From Bacillus sp. ISL-41 (GTDB lineage: Bacteria > Bacillota > Bacilli > Bacillales > Cytobacillaceae): DNA of 64,000 nt. The notes beneath the pieces were generated by a model, which was not told where the DNA came from, made no database searches, and saw only the letters and a list, made by a program, of their open reading frames with translations. The position numbers and the translations under genes were made by a program. Each line of letters starts with the position of its first letter. The first letter of the stretch is position 1. Positions 36,425 to 45,057 of this stretch are shown here, one piece after another. The DNA is taken from NCBI RefSeq assembly GCF_018613235.1, contig NZ_JAGGQP010000013.1, forward strand, positions 1-64,000. The letters are read 5' to 3'.

Positions 36425-38146
36425 TTATTCTAATTCTCTTTTCTTTCTCAATAGCTCGGAAAGGTCCTTGTCGAGCTGCTCATAACCAGGTTCATCCCTG
36501 GTCATGAAAGATAGCCTGCCAATAATGGCGTTGATTTCATTTTGGAGAACCATCAATCGCTCGGCTCTTTCCTTACTGCCTGGATCAGGCGACGATTTCC
36601 TGGTGTTAAATTCCTTCATGCCAAATTCTTTCCTGCTAAATTTTCCGTCATCAATCAATAATAATTTATCACTGATTTTCTCTTGAAAATAAACATCGTG
36701 TGATACCACCAGTAGCGAGCCCTGGAAATTCAATAAAGTTTTTTCGAGACTTTCCCTGCTGGCCAGGTCAAGATGATTGGTAGGTTCGTCTAGAATCAGT
36801 AAATCGAGTTCACCCAAGAGCATCATTACAAGTTTTATCCTCGTCCTCTCTCCGAGGCTTAGGTTGTTGATTGGGACCGTAAGCTTTTCTTCAGGGAGTC
36901 CAATATTGGCAAAAATCGTCCTCGCTCTGCCGATCGATTCTCTGTCTGTAAGTCCTGTATATTCTAGTGCTGTTTGATGGAGAGGGAGGTCTGATACATC
37001 CTGGCTGAGATAACCGATCTTTATTGTTTCGCTGACCCAAACCTCACCAGATGAAGCCGTTTCATCACCAAGCAGAATCTTGACAAGGGTTGTTTTTCCG
37101 CTGCCGTTTTTACCCAGAAGGGCCATTCTTTCTCCGTGGTTCATATAAAAATGGCTCTTATCAAACAAACAGCGGCTGCCGAAGGATTTTGAGAGCTCGC
37201 TGGCTTCTATAATCCGTTTTCCTTTCTTTCGGCTATCCTGGAACTCGAAACGGACCTTAGCTTCCTCCTTTGGCGCTTTGACCTCATTCTTTTCAAGCTC
37301 CTGATTCAGTCGTTTCGTCTTCGACTTTATTTGATTATCCATCTTCTTTGCTTTCATACGATGGTATTCCTTATATCCAATTTGTCGTCTTTCGGAGGCA
37401 GAACCTTGTTTCGTCGAATCCCGATGGGCTTTTTCCGACCAGTTTTTAAGATTAGCCATTTGCTGTTCGATTTGTTGTTTGTGTTTTTGCTGTATTTCGT
37501 AATGGTGAAGCTGAATTTCATACAGTCTTTCTTTTTCCTTGCGGTAAGAAGTGTAGTTACCTTTGAATAATTTTGTTGAGCCATCCTCGATTTCGATAAT
37601 TTCTGTCACGGTCCGGTCGAGGAAATATCGATCATGGGAAATAATGATCACGGCGCCTTTAAATGTTTTCAATTCGTCAATCAGCCACTCTACACCCTGC
37701 AAGTCCAAGTGGTTTGTGGGCTCATCGAGTATGAGAAGTTCTGGCCTGCTTGCCCATACACTTGAAAGTGAAATTTTCAACTTTTCGCCGCCGCTTAACT
37801 TACTCCAATCAGGATCAGCCCAATCAATATCCTTGTTAAGTCCTAACTGACTTGAAATCTGAAATAAATCACTACCCGTCAGAGAGTCAATATCCTCCAG
37901 TTCATGAATGGAATATTCCGTTGATTGTTTTAGATAACCGATGTTTAAGGTTTTGTTAAAAGTATCGATGAAACCTTTATCAGGTAAAAGACTTCCTGAT
38001 ATAATATTCGCCAATGTAGTCTTACCGGCGCCATTATTGCCGACCAGGCCAATACGGCTTTCTTGTTTTATATCAATTTCCGCATTTTGTAATATTTGCT
38101 TTTCATTAAAGCTCTTCTGAATACCTCTTATCTTCATGATTGTCAT
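36425..38146 (-). CDS. ABC-F ATPase, ribosome-protection type (VmlR/Vga-like)
   Basis: A 573-residue protein with two ABC domains and no membrane segments. Walker A motifs are GLVGNNGAGKTTL and ALLGKNGSGKTTL; signatures LSGGEK and LSLGERTR; both Walker B segments end DEPTNHLD. A long basic linker (about 190-300) would form the antibiotic-resistance domain reaching the ribosomal P site. ATG 38146 is preferred with AAAGGTGG upstream. The 310-base leader with a terminator argues for antibiotic-induced expression. The drug class cannot be told. Confidence 0.85.
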   Translation of the reverse strand: MTIMKIRGIQKSFNEKQILQNAEIDIKQESRIGLVGNNGAGKTTLANIISGSLLPDKGFIDTFNKTLNIGYLKQSTEYSIHELEDIDSLTGSDLFQISSQLGLNKDIDWADPDWSKLSGGEKLKISLSSVWASRPELLILDEPTNHLDLQGVEWLIDELKTFKGAVIIISHDRYFLDRTVTEIIEIEDGSTKLFKGNYTSYRKEKERLYEIQLHHYEIQQKHKQQIEQQMANLKNWSEKAHRDSTKQGSASERRQIGYKEYHRMKAKKMDNQIKSKTKRLNQELEKNEVKAPKEEAKVRFEFQDSRKKGKRIIEASELSKSFGSRCLFDKSHFYMNHGERMALLGKNGSGKTTLVKILLGDETASSGEVWVSETIKIGYLSQDVSDLPLHQTALEYTGLTDRESIGRARTIFANIGLPEEKLTVPINNLSLGERTRIKLVMMLLGELDLLILDEPTNHLDLASRESLEKTLLNFQGSLLVVSHDVYFQEKISDKLLLIDDGKFSRKEFGMKEFNTRKSSPDPGSKERAERLMVLQNEINAIIGRLSFMTRDEPGYEQLDKDLSELLRKKRELE

Positions 38147-38455
38147 AAAAATTTCCACCTTTCGTTTTGTATCTATTGAATGAAGGTGAGTATTTTATCC
38201 ATCAAAAAAACCTCCCAGGTGTTACCCGGAAGGTTCTGCAACGGCACTCACAACAGATTCAAAGGCCACAAAACAAAGCATTATATTGCCAAATGGCAAC
38301 ATGCCTTGGTTGAAAGGCTATAAATCGACTTGGAATGGCTAAAAGAGCAGACTAATCCTATTTTCGGGCAACACGTTTTTTCATATTAGAAAAATCGGGC
38401 AGAAAATAAGATTAGTATTTCATCGGCTCTTAACCATTCCCTTCGAATATCATTA
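38147..38455 (-). promoter_or_regulatory. attenuator leader of the ABC-F gene
   Basis: On the minus strand a 12-bp hairpin with two G-U pairs (38209-38235, AACCTTCCGGGT with ACCTGGGAGGTT) is followed by seven T (38204-38210) about 55 bases before the start codon: an intrinsic terminator inside the leader. Upstream, ACTAATCTTATTTTC and GAAAATAGGATTAGT (38351-38416) form a 15-bp stem whose loop contains the short ORF ATGAAAAAACGTGTTGCC...TAG. This is the layout of antibiotic-induced attenuation. Confidence 0.65.
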
Positions 38456-38461
38456 ATTCAC

Positions 38462-38491
38462 AGTATAGCTCGAGGGAAAGTCAGGTGTCAA
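38462..38491 (-). promoter_or_regulatory. promoter of the ABC-F leader transcript
   Basis: On the minus strand TTGACA (38491-38486) and TATACT (38467-38462) are 18 bases apart. It is a near-consensus promoter, which suits a constitutive leader whose read-through is controlled. Confidence 0.7.
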
Positions 38492-38505
38492 CCATATTAT
38501 TCCAC

Positions 38506-38536
38506 AAAAAAAACCTGGGAAGCTGGTTCCCAGGTC
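38506..38536 (-). terminator. yidC terminator
   Basis: On the minus strand ACCTGGGAA and TTCCCAGGT form a stem followed by eight T. Confidence 0.85.
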
Positions 38537-38545
38537 GATAAGAAA

Positions 38546-39316
38546 TTAAACTTGCTGTTCAACTTTAATGGAACTTTCGTTTTTGGCATACACCTTTCTT
38601 GCCAGCAGGGTCTGTACAATTAGAAACATCCCGCCAACTGCCCAGTACAGGGGAAGGGCAGAGGGGGCATTGATTGAGAACATGACAATCATGACTGGTG
38701 AAAGCAGTCCCATCAACTTCATCTGCTTCTTTTGCTCCTCCGTTACATTAGACATTGAGACTTTAAATTGCAAATAGTAGATCAGACCGGCAGCTGCAGT
38801 AATCCATATATCAGAATGTCCAAGATTGAACCAGAGAAATGAATGGCTGGCTATTTCAGCAGAACCACTTATTGCATAGTAAAGGCCCATTAAAATCGGC
38901 ATCTGGACCAGCATAGGCAGACATCCGACTGATAGCGGATTTACTCCATGCTTTTGATAGAGCCCCATCATTTCCTGCTGAAGCTTCCTCTGCTCCGCAG
39001 GATCTTTGGTTTCTTTTAGCTTCTTCTGGATGGCATCCATTTCTGGCTTCACTATTTCCATCTTTTCTTTCATGTTCTGCTGGTTTTTATACTGTTTTAG
39101 CATAAGCGGCATTAATACCAGTCTGATCAGCAGGGTAATCATAATAATGGCAAGTCCGTAACTGCCGCCGGTCAGCCCTGCAAAAAGGTGAATAAGCCAC
39201 GTGAATGGATTAACAAATGTTGACTGAAAAAATGAACCCTCACTGGTCATTGCCTGGCAGCCAGTTAAAAGGATTGGTATAAATAGAACAAATATCATGG
39301 TGAAAAGCTTTTTCAT
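38546..39316 (-). CDS. yidC: YidC/Oxa1 membrane protein insertase
   Basis: A 256-residue lipoprotein-type YidC. The lipobox LLTGC places the lipid cysteine at C20. Five membrane segments follow, with the hydrophilic-groove arginine region LLIRLVLMPLMLKQYKNQ and a coiled cytoplasmic hairpin. It inserts and folds membrane proteins with or without Sec. Bacillus genomes usually carry two (SpoIIIJ and YqjG); as it is not in the rnpA-jag operon it is more likely the YqjG-like copy. AGGAGGAG precedes the ATG. Confidence 0.92.
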   Translation of the reverse strand: MKKLFTMIFVLFIPILLTGCQAMTSEGSFFQSTFVNPFTWLIHLFAGLTGGSYGLAIIMITLLIRLVLMPLMLKQYKNQQNMKEKMEIVKPEMDAIQKKLKETKDPAEQRKLQQEMMGLYQKHGVNPLSVGCLPMLVQMPILMGLYYAISGSAEIASHSFLWFNLGHSDIWITAAAGLIYYLQFKVSMSNVTEEQKKQMKLMGLLSPVMIVMFSINAPSALPLYWAVGGMFLIVQTLLARKVYAKNESSIKVEQQV

Positions 39317-39336
39317 TTTTCTCCTCCTAATTGTTT

Positions 39337-39624
39337 CTAGTTATTAATTAAAGGAGAAAAATGGCTGTCTTCATCACCAGGTTCAATTTTTATTTTTATT
39401 ATCTTTAAAATTAGCAGGTGAAAGCTCAATCCAAGATCAGCTTTATTTTTAAAAGCTGTTTCAGAAGCGGAAGGCTTCATCCTGATCCGTAACAGACTAG
39501 ACTCGAGAATGGAGGTGTCACGCAATATCCAGAATACGGACATCGACATGCTGATGAGCAAAGTCAGATAAACACTATAAACGGCGGTTGCATCAACCGA
39601 CTGAGCATAAATTTCCAAAAGCAT
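39337..39624 (-). CDS. small membrane protein upstream of yidC
   Basis: A 95-residue frame with AGAGGTGATGG before ATG 39624 and one hydrophobic segment (about 17-36), followed by a basic tail. It ends 20 bases before yidC and would be co-transcribed with it. No family recognised; real but unverified. Confidence 0.5.
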   Translation of the reverse strand: MLLEIYAQSVDATAVYSVYLTLLISMSMSVFWILRDTSILESSLLRIRMKPSASETAFKNKADLGLSFHLLILKIIKIKIEPGDEDSHFSPLINN

Positions 39625-39805
39625 GCCATCACCTCTTTTCAATCATTGCTCAATTATAATTGATAAACGTAGTCTGAGCAATTCATATATTATATACGGA
39701 ATAAACGTTGAAAAGTTTCAGTTACCAGATAGTGGGGGTTTCGAAAATTAGAATAGTGGCTATGTATATAAAACAAACTTCCCAATCTGAAAAGGGGTGC
39801 CAAAC

Positions 39806-40126
39806 ATGAAAAAAGTCGTATATGGATTAATGGTCAATTCAGGTGACGCTGACGAGATGCTGTGGGACCATGGTGTATGGGAAACAGAAGAAGCAGCGAA
39901 TGAATATATCGAAAATGAAATGTCTACGGTTAGCGGCGTTTGGGCAGGAGAGCTCAAGGTTAATGACGCCATTCCAGATGCAGCAGACTATGATGAAGAA
40001 GAAATGGTAGAGTGCCCACAATGTGGGATCCAGTACAATCCAGAGGACGTCAACACTGTTGATTACGACGAAGCAGTCTGCATCAACTGTGAACCAGGAT
40101 ACAAGGAAAATATGAATATAGCATAA
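39806..40126 (+). CDS. acidic zinc-ribbon protein
   Basis: A 106-residue, strongly acidic protein with a C-terminal CPQCG...CINC zinc ribbon (about 75-95). ATG 39806 has AAGGGGTG upstream; a GTG at 39797 is in frame. The function is unknown. It converges on the CcdA-like gene across the second 52-bp repeat array. Confidence 0.75.
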   Translation: MKKVVYGLMVNSGDADEMLWDHGVWETEEAANEYIENEMSTVSGVWAGELKVNDAIPDAADYDEEEMVECPQCGIQYNPEDVNTVDYDEAVCINCEPGYKENMNIA

Positions 40127-40275
40127 GACCAATAGCCGTGAACTCGAGGTTCATGGCTTTTGTTTTGAAAAATGCTTTCAGGTAATGACATAGATATTGT
40201 AACTTCATTTCACAGGCTGATTGCGTTTCTTGAACTGGTAACTGTTCATTCATATCATCTGGTTCCGCAATCAAC

Positions 40276-40762
40276 ATAGTTATTGTGACAGCTTTTACCG
40301 GTATGAAGGCAAAGCTGTCAAGAAAAGCCCGGTATTGTGACAGCTTTTCAGGATAAGGAGGCAAAGCTGTCAAGAAAAGCCGGGTATTGTGACAGCTTTT
40401 CAGAGAAAGGAGGCAAAGCTGTCAAGAAAAGCACGTTATTGTGACAGCTTTTCAGGATAAGGAGGCAAAGCTGTCAAGAAAACCCCGTTATTGTGACAGC
40501 TTTTAACGGTATGAAGGCAAAGCTGTCAAGAAAGGCTCGTTATTGTGACAGCTTTTCAGGATAAGGAGGCAAAGCTGTCAAGAAAACCCCGTTATTGTGA
40601 CAGCTTTTCAGAATAAGGAGGCAAAGCTGTCAAGAAAAACCCGTTATTGTGACAGCTTTTCAGAATAAGGAGGCAAAGCTGTCAAGAAAAGCTCGATATT
40701 GTGACAGCTTTTCAGAATAAAGAGGCAAAGCTGTCAAGAAAAGCTCGTTATCTAGCTTTCAG
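40276..40762. repeat. tandem palindromic repeat array B, 8 full units, 52-bp period
   Basis: Full units begin at 40311, 40363, 40415, 40467, 40519, 40571, 40623 and 40675, exactly 52 bases apart. A half unit lies before (40276-40310) and a truncated unit after (40727-40762). The arms AAAGCTGTCA and TGACAGCTTT pair perfectly over 10 bases. The loop AGAAAAnCnCGTTATTG and the spacer CAGGATAAGGAGGC are conserved. It lies between two convergent genes. Confidence 0.95.
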
Positions 40763-40771
40763 TGAGTTAAA

Positions 40772-41506
40772 TTAAAAGCCCCAATAAGTGAGTGTATCAA
40801 ATATTCCAATGATGATTAAAGTGTACCCGGCAACCTTCTGTACAATTGCCCCCAGCTTGCGTCCTTTTTTCAACAATGCCCCATTCAAGCCGATGTATGA
40901 AATTACAACTGCAAAGATAATCAGCGGAATCGAAGTTCCAATGGCAAAAACAGATGGTAGGACTGCACCGTACGATGTATTCAGGACAATCGGCATAAGT
41001 GTGAAGAAGTATAGAGAAAACATCGTAGGGCAGAATGCGATTGAAAAGCTTACTCCCATTAAAAAAGATCCTGTTTTTCCGCTGCCAGTCCATTGTGGCA
41101 AAACTGAAGTGATACGATTGATCCAATTAAATGCGAAGAGGCCGATAAGTGACAGACCGATTAAAATGAAAAGAGGTCCCATCAGTTTACGGAACCAGGA
41201 AAAGAAGCCTGGCAAGACCTGCTGGAAGCTCTGGCCTACTATCCAGACTGCAAGGCCTAGAAGTGTAAAAACCAATATTTTGCCAAAGATGAAAAAGGCA
41301 ATTTCGATCCACTGGCTTTTTGTTTGCAGACTCCGGTTGCCATAATAGGTGATAGCACCGAGATTTCCTGTCAGCTGGCATGGAGCAAGGGCCCCGACGA
41401 GTCCTAAAAGGAAGCTTGCCAATAAGGGGATTTGTTCAGTCTGGTTCACAAGGGTGAAAAATGGTCCGCTCAAAAAATTGCTGATCTCTGTAAACAGTTG
41501 ATACAT
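40772..41506 (-). CDS. CcdA/DsbD-like membrane protein
   Basis: A 244-residue protein with six or more membrane segments. Two Pro-Cys motifs in membrane helices, APC43 and FC159P, are the redox pair typical of CcdA/DsbD electron carriers, which pass reducing power across the membrane for cytochrome c or thioredoxin-like partners; related annotations include TauE/SafE or UreH-like. ATG 41506 follows TGGAGG. No thioredoxin partner is adjacent. Confidence 0.78.
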   Translation of the reverse strand: MYQLFTEISNFLSGPFFTLVNQTEQIPLLASFLLGLVGALAPCQLTGNLGAITYYGNRSLQTKSQWIEIAFFIFGKILVFTLLGLAVWIVGQSFQQVLPGFFSWFRKLMGPLFILIGLSLIGLFAFNWINRITSVLPQWTGSGKTGSFLMGVSFSIAFCPTMFSLYFFTLMPIVLNTSYGAVLPSVFAIGTSIPLIIFAVVISYIGLNGALLKKGRKLGAIVQKVAGYTLIIIGIFDTLTYWGF

Positions 41507-41596
41507 AAAGAACCTCCACAAAAACTATTACCACTATGATACTAAAAAAATATCCAAATAGTATGCAGAAAAAAACAGCAGGTAGGAATCCTGCTG

Positions 41597-42337
41597 TTAA
41601 TTCACTGCTATATGGGCCGTCAATAGCTTATAGGCATTTTCCACTTCATCATCGGAAGGAGGTTCGACATCTTTAAGTGGATACTCAAGCCCTAATGCTT
41701 CCCATTTATAAACGCCAAGCTTATGATACGGCAATACCTCCAGCTTTTTTACATTTCCCAGTGTGCCAATAAATTCGCCTAATTTGGTAAGGTCCTCAAT
41801 TTCATTTGTGACTCCAGGGACCAGTACATGGCGAACCCAAATTGGAACTTGATGGTCTGATAAAAAACGGGCGAAATCCAGGATGTGATCATTGGCCATT
41901 CCTGTCAGTTTTATATGTTTTTTCCTATTGATATGCTTTAAATCTAATAGAATCAGGTCAGTGTAATTTAAAAGCTCTTCCAGCTGCTGCTGAAAAAGGG
42001 GAGCGGTTGAATAACATCCTCCTGAAGAATCAATAGTGGTGTGCACTCCAAGTTTTTTGCACTCCTTGAAAAGCTCAGTAATAAAAGGAATCTGTAAAAG
42101 CGGTTCACCGCCGCTTACTGTGATGCCGCCGCCAGAAGCTTCAATAAAAGGAAGATAGGCTTTCAAATCATCAATAATTTCGGAAACAGACATCTGTTTG
42201 CCCGTGCCGATCTCCCAGGTATCTGCATTATGGCAAAATTGGCACCGCAGCAGGCACCCCTGTGTAAAGATGACATAGCGAATCCCAGGTCCGTCTACGG
42301 TTCCAAAGGTTTCAATAGAATGAATGTTTCCGTTCAT
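41597..42337 (-). CDS. pflA: pyruvate formate-lyase activating enzyme
   Basis: A 246-residue radical-SAM enzyme. The [4Fe-4S] motif CLLRCQFC gives C28, C32 and C35; GGGITVSGGEPLLQ is the SAM-binding GGE motif. It abstracts hydrogen from the C-terminal glycine of PflB. ATG 42337 has AAAGGAGAA upstream. It is downstream of pflB on the same strand, 77 bases away. Confidence 0.94.
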   Translation of the reverse strand: MNGNIHSIETFGTVDGPGIRYVIFTQGCLLRCQFCHNADTWEIGTGKQMSVSEIIDDLKAYLPFIEASGGGITVSGGEPLLQIPFITELFKECKKLGVHTTIDSSGGCYSTAPLFQQQLEELLNYTDLILLDLKHINRKKHIKLTGMANDHILDFARFLSDHQVPIWVRHVLVPGVTNEIEDLTKLGEFIGTLGNVKKLEVLPYHKLGVYKWEALGLEYPLKDVEPPSDDEVENAYKLLTAHIAVN

Positions 42338-42414
42338 GATGATTTCTCCTTTCATTAAAACAGGAGTTCCCGCCATGGGGAGGGGCAACTCCTGTTTCGG
42401 TACGCTTGAATTAT

Positions 42415-44640
42415 TTACATTGTTTCATGGAAAGTACGGTTAATGACATCCAGCTGCTGCTCACGTGTAAGCTTGATGAAGTTGACTGCATATCCAGATA
42501 CACGGATTGTCAGCTGCGGATATTCTTCAGGATGCTCCATAGCATTTAATAGAGTTTCCCGGTTAAACACGTTTACGTTTAAGTGGTGACCGTCTTTGAT
42601 CGCATAGCCATCAAGGATGGATACAAGGTTATTTGTACGGCTGTCTTCATCTTTTCCAAGTGCTTTTGGCACGATGGAGAATGTGTTTGAAATTCCGTCC
42701 AGTGCATAGCTGTATGGAAGCTTTGCTACAGATGACAGGGAAGCGAGTGTTCCTTTCGTGTCACGTCCATGCATTGGGTTAGCACCTGGAGCGAATGGTT
42801 CGCCAGCGCGTCTTCCATCCGGTGTATTACCTGTCTTTTTACCATAAACGACGTTTGAAGTTATCGTTAAGATTGACATAGTATGGACAGAGTTGCGATA
42901 TGTCGGGTGCTTGCGCAGCTTTGTCATGAAGTTTTTCACGAGTTCAACTGCGATGCTGTCAACATGGTCATCGTTGTTTCCGTATTTAGGGAAATCGCCT
43001 TCTGTTTCAAAATCAACGGCAATGCCGTTTTCGTCCCGGATTACTTTTACCTTGGCATGTTTTATTGCACTTAATGAATCCGCTACTACACTTAAGCCAG
43101 CGATTCCAGTTGCCATTGTGCGAAGGACTTCTGTATCATGCAGCGCCATTTCAATTCTTTCGTAACTGTATTTATCATGCATGTAGTGGATGACATTAAG
43201 AGTATTGATGTAAAGGCCAGCAAGCCATTCCATTACAGTATCGAATTTAGCCATTACTTCTTTATAGTCAAGCACATCGGAAGTGATCGGGCTTAAAGCC
43301 GGAGCAACTTGAATTTTAAGCTTTTCATCGACTCCGCCATTGATTGCGTAAAGCAATGCTTTCGCCAGGTTGGCGCGCGCTCCGAAGAACTGCATTTGCT
43401 TGCCGATTTCCATCGCTGATACGCAGCATGCAATTCCATAGTCATCGCCATATTCGCAGCGCATCAAATCGTCATTTTCATATTGGATGGAGCTCGTTTT
43501 GATTGACATATCCGCACAATACTTCTTGAAGTTCTCAGGCAGGGCAGGTGACCATAACACTGTCAGGTTTGGCTCTGGAGCAGGTCCGAGATTATCAAGT
43601 GTATGAAGGAAGCGGAAAGAATTCTTCGTTACAAGCGATTGCCCGTTATGTGCCATACCGCCGATTGATTCAGTTACCCAGGTTGGGTCACCGCTGAATA
43701 ACTCGTTATAGTCAGGAGTACGTGCAAATTTCACGAGGCGGAGCTTCATGACGAAATGATCCACAACCTCCTGTGCTTCTTTTTCAGTAAGTGTTCCATT
43801 TTGCAAGTCTCTTTCAATATAGATATCAAGGAATGTTGCGACACGGCCAAGGCTCATTGCTGCACCATTCTGTTCTTTGATTGCTGCAAGGTATGCGAAG
43901 TAGACCCACTGGAAGGCTTCAACTGCATTGGATGCTGGCTTGGAAATATCATAGCCATAGCTCTGGGCAAGCTGCTTCAATTCATTCAGTGAACGGTATT
44001 GCTCAGAAATTTCTTCCCTTAGGCGCATTGTGTCCTCAGTCATGACACTGCTTGTCATTCCATGATCTTTCTTCTTTTGCTCCATCAGGAAGTCAACACC
44101 ATAAAGAGCTACACGGCGGTAGTCGCCAATGATGCGGCCGCGTCCATAAGCATCCGGCAGGCCAGTGATGATTCCTGCTTTACGAGCCTGGAGCATTTCT
44201 TTTGTATAAACATCAAATACACCCTGGTTATGCGTTTTACGAAAGTCAGTAAAGATTTTTTCTACTTCTTTATCCAATTCATAACCATATGCCTCGCATG
44301 CTGCTTTCGCCATACGAATGCCTCCAAAAGGCTGCATAGAACGTTTAAATGGCTTATCGGTCTGGAAGCCGACGACTTTTTCTTTGCTCTGGTCAAGATA
44401 ACCAGGTCCATGGGATGTAATGGTGGATACAACTTTGGTATCCATATCAAGAACACCACCATTGTCTCGTTCCTGCTTTGTCAATTCCATTACCTGCTGC
44501 CATAATTGAAGCGTTTCCTCAGTTGCACCTTCAAGGAAGCTTGAATCACCGGTATATTCAGAGAAGTTTTTTAGAATAAAGTCCCTAACATTGATATCTT
44601 CCTGCCAAGCACCATTTTTAAAGCCTTTCCATTGTTCCAT
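42415..44640 (-). CDS. pflB: formate acetyltransferase (pyruvate formate-lyase)
   Basis: A 741-residue glycyl-radical enzyme that converts pyruvate and CoA to formate and acetyl-CoA under anaerobic conditions. The radical glycine is G716 in RVSGYAVNF and the catalytic cysteine pair is in GIACCVSAM near 405. With pflA it forms an operon. The upstream region has a Rex-like site and four copies of TTATATAACAG, suggesting redox control; Fnr is encoded at 58239-58940. Confidence 0.96.
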   Translation of the reverse strand: MEQWKGFKNGAWQEDINVRDFILKNFSEYTGDSSFLEGATEETLQLWQQVMELTKQERDNGGVLDMDTKVVSTITSHGPGYLDQSKEKVVGFQTDKPFKRSMQPFGGIRMAKAACEAYGYELDKEVEKIFTDFRKTHNQGVFDVYTKEMLQARKAGIITGLPDAYGRGRIIGDYRRVALYGVDFLMEQKKKDHGMTSSVMTEDTMRLREEISEQYRSLNELKQLAQSYGYDISKPASNAVEAFQWVYFAYLAAIKEQNGAAMSLGRVATFLDIYIERDLQNGTLTEKEAQEVVDHFVMKLRLVKFARTPDYNELFSGDPTWVTESIGGMAHNGQSLVTKNSFRFLHTLDNLGPAPEPNLTVLWSPALPENFKKYCADMSIKTSSIQYENDDLMRCEYGDDYGIACCVSAMEIGKQMQFFGARANLAKALLYAINGGVDEKLKIQVAPALSPITSDVLDYKEVMAKFDTVMEWLAGLYINTLNVIHYMHDKYSYERIEMALHDTEVLRTMATGIAGLSVVADSLSAIKHAKVKVIRDENGIAVDFETEGDFPKYGNNDDHVDSIAVELVKNFMTKLRKHPTYRNSVHTMSILTITSNVVYGKKTGNTPDGRRAGEPFAPGANPMHGRDTKGTLASLSSVAKLPYSYALDGISNTFSIVPKALGKDEDSRTNNLVSILDGYAIKDGHHLNVNVFNRETLLNAMEHPEEYPQLTIRVSGYAVNFIKLTREQQLDVINRTFHETM

Positions 44641-44664
44641 TTAAATTCACCTCTAAAGTAGATG

Positions 44665-44837
44665 TTTATATAACAGTTGCTACACTTTTATCATACTACG
44701 GATATAACAGATTGAGTGTGACATATTTGTGAAATTATGAACAATACAATATTGGTATACGTTTTTCTCTTTTATCTGGATCTAAAATAAAATACTGTTA
44801 TATAATTGTGTGGATATTTTCTGGCGCTGTTATATAA
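44665..44837 (-). promoter_or_regulatory. pflBA control region: four TTATATAACAG motifs and a Rex-like site
   Basis: TTATATAACAG occurs at 44666-44676 and, as ATATAACAG, at 44702-44710. Its reverse complement CTGTTATATAA occurs at 44795-44805 and 44827-44837. TTGTGAAATTATGAACAA at 44727-44744 matches the Rex palindrome TTGTGAA-N4-TTCACAA with two mismatches in one half. The gene starts at 44640, so all lie within 200 bases upstream. Confidence 0.5.
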
Positions 44838-44934
44838 AAAAATCTTTATAGCTATAATTCTATCAGGAAACTTAGTACCGTGTTTATAGTGTTATGTATG
44901 TTTTGTGTCAATTTCAGAAGTGTAACCAAAAAAA

Positions 44935-44957
44935 AAACAGGATGCAATATCCTGTTC
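44935..44957 (-). terminator. terminator hairpin, distal copy at the IS left end
   Basis: AACAGGAT and ATCCTGTT form a hairpin that on the minus strand runs into ten T. The same 23 bases recur at 46697-46719 on the other side of the IS. It is probably the original terminator of the cupredoxin gene (46730), now separated from it by the insertion. Confidence 0.7.
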
Positions 44958-44969
44958 CAGTTTGTCGAC

Positions 44970-45008
44970 AAAAGGGGTTCGGAATGTTCTCATTCCGAAC
45001 CCCTTTTG
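44970..45008 (-). terminator. transposase terminator
   Basis: AAAAGGGGTTCGGAATG and CATTCCGAACCCCTTTT form a perfect 17-bp stem with a four-base loop. Confidence 0.85.
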
Positions 45009-45057
45009 GGATTTCATCTGATTTTTCAAAGGAAAATAAACTCTCTTCGCTATACTT

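Noticed and set aside
44062-44505. 147-residue ORF opposite pflB
   Set aside because: It is the antisense shadow of a strongly conserved coding sequence, with no start signals.
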